A DNA stretch of 64,000 nucleotides from Fragum whitleyi (lineage: Eukaryota > Mollusca > Bivalvia > Cardiida > Cardiidae), in assembly GCA_948146395.1 (NCBI GenBank), contig OX411558.1, positions 49,091,122 through 49,155,121 on the forward strand, written 5' to 3'. The position numbers and the translations under genes were made by a program. This document shows positions 1-11,800 of this stretch, piece by piece; the stretch's first letter is position 1, and each line of letters opens with the position of its first letter. The notes under the pieces were generated by a model. That model saw only the letters and a list, made by a program, of their open reading frames with translations. It was not told the origin of the DNA and did not search any database.

Positions 1-482
1 AACTATTGGGACTCTTAAAGTTAAAATATTTTTGTAATGATGAAAACGGACACGTGGTATTTAACAATGAGAAATACAGTTTTGACTTAACATCGATTAA
101 ATCAAATACTTTTTCTTGCTCAAAAGTGTATTTTTAATAATCAAAGGTAGAATTGCAATAATCAGATTTTGTTTGTTTTAATATTCAGAGATTTTTTTTC
201 TACTTTCATTTCAAATCGCCAGCGAAAGATATTCAATCCATTTGTAAACAACGTATACTAATAATCAGTGTAGATTTTGTTTAAATAGTAAATAACCAAT
301 AAGCAGAGGTACATTGTTTATAAAATATGATACCAATAAATATTATAGAAATAAAACATTTCTGTGTTTTCTTTATTCAATGTCTGGCGAGGGCCAATAA
401 ACCGTTTTTGAAAATCTTTATCCTCGGTTTTATATTCAAATAATTGCAATCCAATAAAATAAAGAACTCTGATTGGTTTAAA
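1..482. other. AT-rich sequence, nothing recognised
   Basis: No open frame, RNA gene or recognisable repeat end is visible here. The stretch is AT-rich with short A/T runs and sits upstream of the truncated LINE E1. Confidence 0.5.
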
Positions 483-568
483 TTAAGCCTCTCATGAGGA
501 TATGTTTTAACTTTTACAAGAACTTTCTTCAATATAAAAGTTAAAACATATCCTCATGAGAGGCTTAA
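483..568. repeat. Perfect inverted repeat, 34-bp arms, 18-nt spacer
   Basis: Arms at 483-516 and 535-568 are exact reverse complements, with an 18-nt spacer at 517-534. The right arm abuts the point where homology to LINE ORF1 begins (about 565), so the hairpin marks the 5' junction of truncated element E1. It may be a fold-back or template-switch product of the insertion or of later repair. Confidence 0.9.
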
Positions 569-1622
569 TACCTCAAAGGGTGTTATAAGATGTAAAGATC
601 TATCCAAATGTAATATTCATGAGATCAAGGAAAACCTAAGGAACCAAGGAGTGACAGAAGTGAAACGCATCGAATTCAAAAGAGATGGTAAAATTATCAA
701 AACAAATACTTATATACTTACCTTTGACGAACCGACACTTCCCCAAGACATCAGAATGGGGTATCAGATTGTAAAGGTGGATGTTTTTGTTCCAAATCCG
801 CTCAGGTGCTTTAACTGTCAAAGGTTCGGTCACCATGAAGATAGATGCTCAAGCGTCAAAGTTTGTAGAAAATGTAGCTATACTGGGCCTGAAGATGAAC
901 ACTATGAGGATGATTGTGAAAATGACCTAAAATGTTTTAACTGTGGACAAGCACACGCAGCAAATTCAAGACACTGTCCAAAATTTTTAATACAAAAAGA
1001 AATACTTGAGGTGAAGTTTAGAAAGTCTGTCTCCTTCTATGAAGCTAAAAAGATTGTCGAGTCCAGACACTCAGAGAGTAGCTATGCAAGCAAAGCAAAA
1101 TCTGATGGAGTTGAAAGAAATAAATCTCACCAGTGTGATTCTTGTGAGAAGCTGTTGAAAATAGTGACAGAATTATTTCCTCAAGCGAAAGAAAAAATCC
1201 AGCAAGCATTGTCTCGAGAAACATTAGAGTCAGAGTCTTCAATGAAAAAGGATAAAAACAAATCCTATTCTGATGAAGCAGACATATCTACTGTTCAATC
1301 AGCGAATGTCATTCAAGTTGAAAATACAAGCTCGTCTAAAAGTAAAAATAACAACGTTGTTAAACCAGAGACTGTCCGCCAGAGGAAGATACGCCTTCAG
1401 TTAGAGAAGGCTCATCCTCCCTCGGTTGACGCTCAAAAACACTCAACTCCTCCAGTTTCGACTGGAAATCGTTTCGCTCAATTGAGCGATTCAGGTGAGG
1501 AAGACATGGATGTACCGGAGGGCTCGCCTCCAAAACCTCCAGATCAGCCTCCTTCAAATCAAAAGCACTCAGATGCGATAAGGCAGGGTGCTAACAAAAT
1601 TAACTTAACAGGAGTCAAATAA
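567..1622 (+). pseudogene. LINE E1 ORF1 (gag-like RNA-binding protein), 5'-truncated
   Basis: Open from 567 in frame with the first ATG at 651, ending TAA at 1620-1622. Homology to the complete E9 ORF1 (442 aa) starts about 120 residues into that protein, so the N-terminal RRM-like region is lost. Three zinc knuckles remain: CFNCQRFGHHEDRC, then a C-x2-C...H...C knuckle, then CFNCGQAHAANSRHC. The C-terminal third is polar and Pro/Ser rich. Such proteins bind the LINE RNA in a ribonucleoprotein. The stop overlaps the ORF2 start (TAATG), a layout known from SART1-type LINEs to support termination-reinitiation. Confidence 0.85.
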
Positions 1623-4600
1623 TGTGTAGTTTTCTACTTCCATTGATAAATGGTATTATTTATTCATTAATCTCCATTATGGCGAATAACATTATACAAT
1701 GGAATTGTCGCAGCATCAAGGCTAATTTTGAAGAACTCCAACTTCTAGTTTCGAAAGAAAAACCAGTTGCAGTTTGTTTACAAGAAACATTTCTAAAAGA
1801 TACAGACAATTTTTCCTTGAAATATCACTCTTGCTATTTGAAGAACTTTACAGAGCGTGAGAAAGCATCTGGTGGTGTTGGGATTATTGTAAATAATAAT
1901 ATCCCTCACCGTCGAATCAGTTTAGACACCTCTTTGCAAGCAGTGGCTGTAAGTATCTCTCTCAATAAAACTATTACACTGTGCTCGGTTTATCTTCCTC
2001 CTAGTTCCCCGTTAGATGGTAGAAAACTTGACAGTCTCGTTGACCAGCTACCTCAACCTTTTATACTTGTGGGGGATTTTAATTCTCACCATAAATTATG
2101 GGGATGCTCCAATACAGACGACAAAGGTCGTTCTGTTGAGGATTTTGTAACACGGCATGATCTTGTTTTATTGAATGATAAATCTAAGACTTACCTTCAT
2201 CCTGCAACTGGAAATTATTCTTCACTAGATTTGACTATTTGCAGTCCTGATATTTTTCCCGAATTTTCATGGAAAGTTCTTTCCGACCTTCATGGTAGTG
2301 ACCATTTCCCTATTCAGATCTCTGAATTAGGACCATCTGTTCAGGAGCGCCCTAGGCGTTGGAGACTCCATAAGGCTAATTGGGAAATTTTTAAAACCAC
2401 CTGTGAACAGTCAATAAATTCAGAAGCCTTTGATGACTGTGAAAACTCTGCAGACTTGTTTACATCTTTACTATATTCTGCTGCAGAAAAAAGTATTCCA
2501 CAAACATCGCCTGACCCAAAGAATCCAAACAAGCCATGGTTCAATGATGATTGCAAAAAGGTTATAGCCGACAGAAATCGTGCTCTTAGAGCATTTGGCT
2601 TAAGGCCTTCAAAGGAAAGTCTTTACAAATTTAAAATTGCACGTGCAAAAGCACGTCGCACTATAAAACAAAGTAAGCGTTCGTCTTGGAGACAGTATGT
2701 ATCTAGATTAAATTCTAGATCATCTGTCAAAAAGACTTGGGACATGATACGTAAAATTAGTGGGAAGAATACATCATTAAGTGTTGGTCATCTTAAAACA
2801 GATGAAAATAATACAGTTTCTTCGAAACATGATATTGCCAATGTCTTAGCAGACACGTTTGCCAGGAAATCTTCCTCTACTAATTATTCACCTACGTTTC
2901 AGAAGTTTCAAGGTGAAAAAGAAAAGTCTAAACTTAATTTTAGTTCCAGAAATCTGGAACACTATAATAGAGACTTTTCCGTTAAGGAATTGAAAAAAGC
3001 TTTAAAAAAGTGTCATAACACTGCTGTTGGGTCAGATGCTATTCATTATCAATTCCTCAAACGTTTGCCGTCTCGTTCCCTTCATTGCTTACTTGACATT
3101 TATAATCAGGTATGGACAACGGGAAGCATTCCAGCCTCTTGGCGGGAAGCTATCGTTGTTCCAATACCTAAACCAGGTAAAGATTCCACAAATCCATCTA
3201 ATTATCGCCCTATTGCTTTAACTAGTTGTATTTGCAAAACCATGGAAAGAATGGTAAATGATCGTCTTGTCTGGTTTCTTGAAAAGAACCACCTTATTAC
3301 TCAAGTCCAAATTGGCTTTCGTAAACAAAGAAGCACTCTTGATCATCTTGTCCGCTTCGAGACATTTATTCGAGAAGCCTTTATAAAGAAGGAACACGTT
3401 GTTTCTGTCTTTTTCGATCTTGAAAGTGCTTATGATACCACATGGAAGTATGGAATTATGAACGACCTCTATGATTTCGGTATACGAGGTCGCCTTGCCT
3501 ATTTCATCTCTGCTTTTTTGGATGAACGGCAGTTTAGAGTCCGGGTTGGAGACACTTTATCTGATCCTCATGAACAAGAAATGGGCGTTCCCCAGGGGAG
3601 TATTTTATCGGTGACACTATTTAGTGTCAAAATAAACAACATCGTTAAAACGGTTTGTCCTGGCGTGGAATGCTTCCTTTATGTTGATGACTTCTGCATC
3701 TTTTACAGATCAAAACACATGTATACAATTGAAAGACAGTTGCAGCAAGTTTTAAACAACCTTTCAAAATGGTCCAATGAAAACGGCTTCAAGTTTTCAA
3801 AGACAAAAACTAAATGTATGCATTTTTGTCAATCAAGAAAAATGCATTCCGATCCAGAATTAAAGTTGGACGGAGTGCCGATTGAAGTTGTTAAGGAATT
3901 TAAGTTTTTAGGACTCCTTTTTGATTCTAAACTGTCGTTTATTCCGCATATTGACAATTTGAAAAATAAATGCCAAAAGGCACTTAATATTTTACGTGTT
4001 GTATCCATTATGGATTTGGGAGCCGATAAAAAGGTTCTATTGCGACTTTATAGGGCACTTGTTAGATCAAAGCTAGATTATGGCTGTGTTGTTTATGGTT
4101 CAGCGCGTCCTTCATACCTTCGCAAACTTGATACTATACATAATCAGGGATTGCGCTTGGCGTTGGGCGCATTTAGAACATCACCAGTTAACAGTCTATA
4201 TGCAGAAGCAAATGAGCCTTCCTTAAATTTACGCAGGAAAAAACTTTCTATGCTGTACTATCTAAAACTCAAATCAAACCCCGATAACTCCACTCATAAA
4301 GTTGTTTTTGAACCAAAATATAGAGAGTTTTTTGAAAAGAAAAAGAACCCTATACTTCCCTTTAGTTTTCGCTGTGAAGCTGAGGTTAACTCTCTAGATT
4401 TTGACCTAGAGGACGTGGTAGAACATATTGTTCCTGATGTTCCTTTATGGACATATAAAAGTCCCACGTTTCTTTATGATCTTGCTTCAAGCAAAAAAGA
4501 TACAACAGATCCAATTATTTTTAAAACAAAATTCTTGGAAGTCAAAGAAAAATACACATCATATGAAGAGATATACACGGACGGTTCAAAAGATGGCGAA

Positions 4601-4991
4601 AAAGTTGCTTCAGCAACTATTTTAGATGGCGAAAAATATCAATTCCGCCTTCCTAATAACTCTTCTATTTTTTTCAGCCGAGCTTAAGGCCATTGATCTC
4701 GCACTCGATCATATAATCGCAGAACGATTCTCTCGTTATATTATATACACTGACTCTATGTCAAGCATGCAAGCGATTGAGCAAGAGAAAACTGACAATC
4801 CCCTTATAGTAAGGCTACTTGATAAAATTGCTCAGCTTAATAATGTTGATCTCGTTTTCTGCTGGCTTCCAAGCCACATTGGTATTCGTGGTAATGAGGA
4901 GGCAGATAAAGCTGCCAAGGATGCATTATCACTTGAGATTTTACCTTTTGAAGTACCTTTTACTGATTTTAAACCCTTAATTCATTGTTTT
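1622..4991 (+). pseudogene. LINE E1 ORF2 (endonuclease-RT-RNase H), frameshifted and 3'-truncated
   Basis: The ORF is open from the TAATG start at 1622 (a second Met at 1680 matches the start used by A-type copies) to 4687. It carries the APE endonuclease (IIQWNCRS, CLQETFLK, VGDFNSHH, GSDHFPI) and the RT with an intact FLYVDDFC motif. An extra T in the T-run near 4667-4673 shifts the frame at the start of the RNase H core. The rest (AELKAID, IYTDSMSS, LPSHIGIRGNEEAD) is read in another frame up to about 4991, where the element ends. The final CCHC finger is missing. This copy cannot make a full ORF2 protein. Confidence 0.9.
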
Positions 4992-5321
4992 TTGAGTGAC
5001 GTCCCTTGAAAAGTTTGTTTATTTTTGACTGGGAGATTTCTCGACGAAAACTTCGAAAATACAGAAACCCAAGGGAAGGATTTTTCATGTGAGTTTACAA
5101 GTACAATGGATATAGACCAGACTTTCGGCTGATGATAAAATAGAGTATGTTTAAAACCATTTTATGACTTTATTCGTTTGTGAAATAGAAACATATAGCC
5201 AAAAGAGTAATCAATCATGCGGAACAGCGTATAGTCCGTGGCCGAACGTTTAACTGTACAGCAAGGAATGTGGTTTGACTAGTATCCTGGACAAAATAGA
5301 ACTTAAACTAGGGCTCCAGAT

Positions 5322-6614
5322 ATGGGTGTTTCAATAGAACAGTGGCGCAGCCGCATCGGTTGTTTCACTCAACCAAAGCATAACCGGACACTGAAAACAA
5401 CAAATCTTGATTCCAGTCGACAAATATATGTCTCTCTATGTATTCGGGTAGTGTTATTTCTGCTCTTAGCTATTCAAGGTATCGAACTTAACCCGGGACC
5501 CCCAAGAGGTAGGGGAGGTAAATCTGGAAATACTACCGACAAACAGTATGCTTTACGTCGCATGGGAAAGGGAAGTAATTCTTTAGACACAGCTACTGGT
5601 ACTCCCGTGGTTAACGCTCAAGATAATATTAGCATTCAGAAATCGTCTGGGCAAATTAACTCTTCAGTGAACCAGGTCGATCCAATAAGCAGTACAAACG
5701 ATTCAATGACTCAATCAACCCAGCCCTCTATAAGCAACTGGCTGTCAACACACTCTGTGGGTACTCGACAATCGTTGGATACTAGTGCCCAAAATGATGT
5801 TGGAAACAATACTAACGGCAACAAAGAAAATGATTATGAAGCTGAAAATGCCAATTATGATGATAATGATGATGATGATTCTGCAAGTGATTTTGAGACA
5901 GGGGACGAAACTTATATTAGTCAACCAACTGTTCAATCCGTGTCTTCCGCACATATCCCAATTAATATATTATTAGACATCCAGAAAAGCGTTAACCGAC
6001 TTGATAAAAAGTTTGATCAGATGGGTAAAACCATGAAAAAATTAGAACGTGAAAATAAAACTCTTAAGAAACAAAACGAAAACCTATCAAAGAGCGTGAA
6101 CGAATTAAAAGAAAAGGTTGAGTCCCTTGAAAATAGCAATAGTAACTTAGTGAAAACATGCGAAAACCTAGAAAGCCAGAGTAGGCGCCAGAATTTAAAA
6201 TTCTACAATGTTCCGGATCAACGAGATGAATCTTGGGATGATTCTGAAAGGAAAATTAGAAACTATATACAAAATGACCTTGGAATCGACGGAAGTTATA
6301 TCAGCATTGAAAGAGCTCATAGACTCAATAGCAAACAACAACCAAGACCAATAATTGTGAAATTCAGCTTCTTTAAAGATAGAGATCGCGTTCTTCAGAA
6401 ATATAAAGAATTCGCCAAATCAGTAGATAAAGATTCTGGATCAAATTCGGATAGCAGAAACCACATTAGAGTAGGAGAAGATTTTCCTGAGAGAGTGCGC
6501 AAAGAGCGTACTCTTTTATATCCGTTCTTGAGAGATGCCATTGCGGATGGTAAAAAAGCGCACTTTAGATACGACAAGCTTGTGATTGATGGTACAACTT
6601 TCACGTATAATGAT
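5322..6614 (+). CDS. LINE H ORF1: 2A-like motif, coiled coil and L1-type RRM (interrupted)
   Basis: ATG at 5322. Residues about 36-60 form a hydrophobic run ending in QGIELNPGP, close to the 2A ribosome-skipping consensus (DxExNPGP) but with Gly where Asp is usual; NPGP is at residues 57-60. A Ser/Gln/Asn/Asp-rich linker follows, with an acidic run near 5850-5890, then a long Lys/Glu coiled coil (about 5997-6180), then RRQNLKFYNVPD, typical of the RRM domain of L1 ORF1p-like (Transposase_22) proteins, and a C-terminal domain. Insertion of E2 at 6614/6615 splits the last codons. The original frame continues at 12820 and stops at TAG 12856-12858. The apparent stop at 6638 lies in E2 sequence. 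Confidence 0.8.
6600..6614. repeat. Target site duplication of E2, left copy
   Basis: The 15-nt sequence ttcacgtataatgat here is repeated exactly at 12805-12819, directly after the ATTC tail of E2. The first four bases may belong to the tail, so the true duplication is 11-15 nt. Confidence 0.9.
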
Positions 6615-7303
6615 GCCCCCAGCTGGGCGGGGGGGTAGAAATAGTCGGCTGCCGCCCATGTAGTCAATGGTAAGACCCCTAACAAATGGGCCCGCCTGTT
6701 TGCCGTGGGTGGAGACTCGTAAGGCCGGAAAAGAGGGTCCTGGTAGTTGAGGGAAGCCCAGGGATCTCCAGCTTCTCAACACGCTGCTTTGGCCTCGGCT
6801 TCGGCTGAAACGGGAGCCTAGATGGGCCCGGTCTAGGCAATCGGCTGGTCGTTTTAGACTGGGGCATCTAATATTGTCATATGAAATATTTTGTTATATT
6901 AAAGATGTTCAGTCATGATTCTGATGACACATTACTTAACAATTTGTTGTACCGAATTTCTTTGAAATCACTTTGGTATGAAAGTCATTGTTGTACTAAG
7001 TGCAAAGGTTTATATGCCCGTGTCACTCATATTTTGTATTTTAACAGTATTTTAGTCCTTGTCTATATAGGCTCATGGGCTAATCGGGTTGAATGGATTT
7101 TTTGATTTGGCATCATTTGCACGGCTTGATTCTAAGTTAGGAAATTGTTCGTGCGATCGCTGTTAGGTCATTTTGTCATTTTAGCTCGAGTATACTATCC
7201 GGGTAGCCCTGGCATGGGGGGCTGGAAACCCGCCCTTTCATGTCCCCTTGTAGGACTCCGTGGAGGGTGGTGGCCCCGGATAGTGAATTTTAATTAAACG
7301 AAC
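6615..7303 (+). promoter_or_regulatory. E2 5' leader with conserved hairpins (probable internal promoter region)
   Basis: GC-rich and non-coding. Two clear hairpins are visible. One has arms ttgag..aagc (6747-6757) and gctt.ctcaa (6771-6779). The other has gcctaga (6816-6822) pairing with tctaggc (6832-6838), followed by atcggctggtc. A third, ggggctggaaacccgccc, lies near 7220. All recur in E3, E4 and E5. LINE leaders usually hold an internal promoter and sometimes a ribozyme or IRES; which applies here is unknown. Confidence 0.6.
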
Positions 7304-8782
7304 ATGGACACCCAATCAAAAAAACGAAAAAACGAAGACGGATCTATTGAATGGGAAACAGGTACGACCCTCTATCAGTCTACAGCCATACGACTAAATA
7401 CGCCAACTTTTCAAAGGTTTATAGTTATAGACTCTACTGACAGTGACAAAACTCTCACAAAACTTTCTCCTTTCGTAATTGATAAAGTGATTAAATCAAT
7501 AATTGGTGAGCCAAAATCTATTAAGAAATTAAGATCTGGTAGCCTTCTTGTTGAAGTTGAAAAGCCTGCACATTATGAAAATCTCATGAAAACTGACACC
7601 TTCTTTAACATTCCTGTAACATGCACACCGCATTCGACCCTTAATACGTCAAGAGGAATCATTCGATCTCGAGACTTAGAAAATATACCGGAATCTGAAA
7701 TCTTAGAAGAACTTAAAAGTCAAAACGTTAATGCAGTTAAGCGAATTACTGTTTTCAGAGATGGTGAAAAGAGAAACACAAATACCTTTATTCTTACTTT
7801 CGGCTCGGCTATTCTACCAAAATCTATAAAAGTAGGTTACCTTCGATTAAATGTTGATTTATACATCCCAAACCCCTTACAGTGTTACAGGTGTTTCAAA
7901 TTTGGACACCATGAGAAAAAGTGCAGGGCTGGTGAAGGAGATTTATGCCGCCGTTGTGGTAAATTAGAAGATCAACATCGTTCTATCCACTGCACAGATG
8001 ACATGAAATGTTTGAATTGTGGTGGGGAACATGCTTCTACTTCACGAAAATGTCCCGTATGGCAAAAAGAAAAAGAAATTGTCACTGTCAAGTATAAAGA
8101 AGGATTATCTTTTCCAGAAGCAAGAAAAGTTGTTGAAAATAGGGTTAATCTTACTAACACTTATGCCAATGTTACCAAAAATTCAAAAACCAATAGCACG
8201 AGTAAACAAGACACCAATGGATGTGATAACTGTAAAGATCTGTTCGGAAAGTTGTGTATTCTCTTTCCTGAAAAGAAAGATGAAATTTCAAAGTTATTTC
8301 CATCTCTAGCAGTTACGTCTAGTAATCCCAGTAACACAGACCAGGGAATCACTGGTAAAACATCTGAGTGTCAATCAAACTCAAGTGAGGTAACACCGGG
8401 AAAAGATAATATTTCTCTTCGAGCCGCTAAACCATCGACACATACAAGCACTGGAGAAGATGAAGTTATTAAATTAGATTTAGCTGAAATGGGAAGACGG
8501 AAGAAGGCACAAATTCAACTGGAGAAGTCAAATCCTCCGGTTGCTAAAGTGCCAGATGATAAAGATTCAAGTTCTTTTGTGAAACCTAGGAGCAGAACTT
8601 CGTCTCCTAGGGCAGCAATATCTAATCGTCAGCCAAAAGGATCTGATGATCCTATAAAACAATACAACCGTTACCACAGTCTTGAAGAAGACATGGATAC
8701 GGAAAACGCTGAGGAATCAGATTCTTCAAAGGAGAATAGGCAAGGTAAACATATGATAGATCTTTCACATATAAAGAAATAA
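7304..8782 (+). CDS. LINE E2 ORF1 (gag-like, three zinc knuckles), intact
   Basis: 492 aa from ATG 7304 to TAA 8782. The N-terminal half is RRM-like (FQRFIVIDS, LSPFVIDK, SRGIIRSRDLENI). It is followed by three CCHC knuckles: CYRCFKFGHHEKKC, CRRCGKLEDQHRSIHC and CLNCGGEHASTSRKC. The C-terminal part is Ser/Lys/Asp-rich and probably disordered, ending in HMIDLSHIKK, close to the E3/E4 ends. It is expected to bind element RNA in the RNP. Sequence divergence from the E3/E4 ORF1 is clear, so E2 is an older or separate A-type lineage. A 50-nt gap separates it from ORF2. Confidence 0.9.
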   Translation: MDTQSKKRKNEDGSIEWETGTTLYQSTAIRLNTPTFQRFIVIDSTDSDKTLTKLSPFVIDKVIKSIIGEPKSIKKLRSGSLLVEVEKPAHYENLMKTDTFFNIPVTCTPHSTLNTSRGIIRSRDLENIPESEILEELKSQNVNAVKRITVFRDGEKRNTNTFILTFGSAILPKSIKVGYLRLNVDLYIPNPLQCYRCFKFGHHEKKCRAGEGDLCRRCGKLEDQHRSIHCTDDMKCLNCGGEHASTSRKCPVWQKEKEIVTVKYKEGLSFPEARKVVENRVNLTNTYANVTKNSKTNSTSKQDTNGCDNCKDLFGKLCILFPEKKDEISKLFPSLAVTSSNPSNTDQGITGKTSECQSNSSEVTPGKDNISLRAAKPSTHTSTGEDEVIKLDLAEMGRRKKAQIQLEKSNPPVAKVPDDKDSSSFVKPRSRTSSPRAAISNRQPKGSDDPIKQYNRYHSLEEDMDTENAEESDSSKENRQGKHMIDLSHIKK

Positions 8783-8832
8783 AATTCATACTTCCACTTA
8801 TAAAAAGTATATTTTTACCCCTTAATTTAACT

Positions 8833-11800
8833 ATGGCGAACAAAATTATTCAATGGAATTGTCGCAGCATCAAAGCCAACTTTGAAGAAATGAATCTATT
8901 AGTTTCGAATGGAAAGCCAGTGGCGGTTTGTTTGCAAGAGACTTTTCTCAAAGATTCTGACAAATTCTCTTTTAAGTATCACTCTTGCTATTTGAAGAAT
9001 TTTGAAGGGAATGAGAAAGCTTCGGGCGGTGTCGGAATTATTGTTAACAACAGTGTTCCTCATCGCACCATTCCTCTGAATACATCGCTACAAGCTATAG
9101 CTGTAAGCGTATCCCTTAATAAAACAATAACCCTTTGTTCTATTTATCTTCCCCCTAGTTCTCCTATCAATCATAGGAGACTAGACGATCTTGTCGAACA
9201 GTTACCAAAGCCTTTCATATTAATGGGAGATTTTAATTCCCATCATACGCTTTGGGGTTGTACTTATACAGACGACAAAGGTCGCACAATTGAAGATTTC
9301 TTAACAAATCATGATCTTGTTTTATTAAATGATAAATCCTCCACATATCATCATCCGGCCACTGGCTCTTATTCTTCACTGGATTTAACTGTTTGCACTC
9401 CAGACATTTTCCCGGCTTTTAGCTGGAAAGTGGACTGTGATCTTCATGGTAGTGACCATTTTCCTATTCATATTTCTGAAGGCGATGGAAACTCCATAAA
9501 GCTAATTGGGAGTTGTTCAAAACTACCTGCGAACAATCAATAAATCCACAGGCTTTTGAGGATTGTGAAAACTCTACCGAGCTTTTCACATCCTTACTAT
9601 ATTCGGCTGCAGAGAAAGCTATTCCTAGAACGTCGCCTGACCCTAAACACCCTAACAAGCCATGGTTTAATGAAGATTGCAAAAATGCTATAGCTGAGCG
9701 TAAGTCTGCTCTAAGGTCATTTGATTTGAGACCATCAAAGGAGAACCTGTACAAATTTAAAATTGCACGAGCGAAAGCTCGTCGTACAATTAAACAAAGT
9801 AAGCGTTCGTCTTTGAGACAGTATGTCTCTAGATTAAATTCTAGATCATCTGTCAAAAAGACATGGGATATGGTGCGCAAAATCAGCGGAAAGAACGCGT
9901 CAATTGGAGTTGGTCATTTAAGAACTGACCTCAGTGACGTTTCTTCCAAGGCTGATATTGCGAATGTATTGGCAGATACGTTTGCCAAGAAGTCATCAGC
10001 ATCCAATTACTCACCTGCATTTCAGAAATTTAAAGGTGATAAAGAAAAGTCAAAACTTCACTTCAGTTCCAGTCGACTGGAACATTATAATAGAGACTTT
10101 TCAGTCAAGGAATTGAAGAAGGCTTTAAAGAAGTGTCATGACACTGCTGTAGGAAATGATAATATACATTATCAATTCCTCAAACGTTTGCCCTCTCGTT
10201 CTTTGCATTGCTTACTTGAAATTTATAACCGGGTTTGGAAAACGGGAAGCATTCCAGCATCTTGGCGGGAAGCTATCGTTATTCCTATACCCAAACCAGG
10301 TAAAGATTCTACTGATCCTTCAAATTATCGTCCTATTGCTTTGACTAGTTGCATTTGTAAAACCATGGAAAGAATGGTGAATGACCGACTTGTTTGGTTT
10401 CTTGAAAATAACAACCTAATAACGTCTGTTCAAAGTGGCTTTCGTAAACAAAGAAGCACTCTTGATCATCTTGGTCGCTTCGAGACTTTTGTTCGAGAAG
10501 CATTTATTAAGAAAGAACATGTTGTTTCTGTCTTTTTTGATCTCGAAAGTGCTTACGATACAACATGGAAGTATGGAATAATGAATGACCTCTATGATTT
10601 CGGTATTCGATGTCGCCTTGCCTATTTCATTTCTGCATTTTTAGACGAACGTCAGTTTAGAGTCAGAGTTGGAGATACTTTGTCTGATCCCCATGGACAG
10701 GAAATGAGTGTACCCCAGGGGAGTATTTTGTCTGTGACACTTTTTAGTGTCAAAATTAACAATATTGTTAAGACTGTTTGCCCTGGCGTGGAATGTTTTC
10801 TGTATGTTGACGATTTCTGTATATGCTACAGATCAAAACATATGTATACGATTGAAAGGCAATTGCAACAGGTTTTAAATAACCTTTCTAAATGGTCAAA
10901 TGAAAACGGCTTCAAGTTTTCCAAAACTAAAACGAAATGCATGCATTTCTGCCAATCTAGGAAAATGCACCTCGACCCGGAATTGAAATTAGACGGTGTG
11001 CTTATTGAAGTTGTTAAAGAATTCAAATTCCTAGGTCTCCTTTTCGACTCTAAACTGTCGTTTATATCTCACATAAATCACTTAAGTAACAAATGCCAAA
11101 AAGCACTTAATCTTTTACGTGTTGTATCCAGTATGGACTGGGGAGCTGACAAAAAGGTTTTATTACGCCTTTATAGGGCACTTGTAAGATCAAAGTTAGA
11201 TTATGGCTGTGTTGTTTATGGTTCTGCAAGACCTTCATACCTTCGCAAACTTGATACTATTCATAATCAAGGCTTGCGCCTTGCTTTGGGAGCATTTAGA
11301 ACATCGCCAGTCAATAGTCTTTATACTGAAGCTAATGAACCTTCCTTAAATCTTAGAAGAAAGAAGCTCTCACTGCAATATTACTTGAAACTTAAATCAA
11401 ATCCGGAAAACCCTACCTACAAATCTGTGTTTGAACCTAAATACAGACAGGATTTTGATAAAAAACCAAGTGCAGTGCCCCCATTTAGTTTACGATGCGA
11501 ATTAGATATCAACTCTCTAGATTTTGATCTAGAGGACGTGGCGATACATACAGTTTCCGATGTTCCTTTATGGACATTCAAAAGCCCCACGTTTCTTTAT
11601 GATCTTGCTTCAAGCAAAAAGGATATAACTGATCCATCTGTTTTTAAAACAAAGTTTTTAGAAATTAAAGAAAACTACTCATCACACGAAGAAATATATA
11701 CAGACGGTTCAAAAGACGGCGAAAGAGTTGCTTCAGCCACTATTTTAGATGGCGAAAAATATCAATTCCGCCTTCCTAATAACTCTTCCATTTTTTCTGC

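Larger units (their letters stand above)
565..4991 (+). mobile_element. LINE E1 (I/Nimb-like, B-type), truncated at both ends
   Basis: A non-LTR retrotransposon fragment. It begins inside ORF1 (no leader, no ORF1 start), runs through most of ORF2 and stops inside RNase H at about 4991, where sequence unrelated to the other copies begins. It belongs to the B subfamily, recognised by FTERE(K/R)ASGG and NNNIPH in the endonuclease, shared with E6 and E9. The ORF1 stop and ORF2 start overlap as TAATG. 3' truncation is unusual for LINEs, which normally lose the 5' end, so a later deletion or the arrival of element H probably removed the tail. Clade assignment rests on domain content (APE, RT, RNase H, terminal CCHC) and is tentative. 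Confidence 0.85.

Noticed and set aside
5121..5145. Hammerhead-like ctgatga near 5131
   Set aside because: No matching GAAA core strand and no flanking stems; the same holds for ctgatga near 23414.
5745..5976. Short frames on both strands over the acidic run of LINE H ORF1
   Set aside because: They are out-of-frame readings of GAT/AAT repeats in ORF1.
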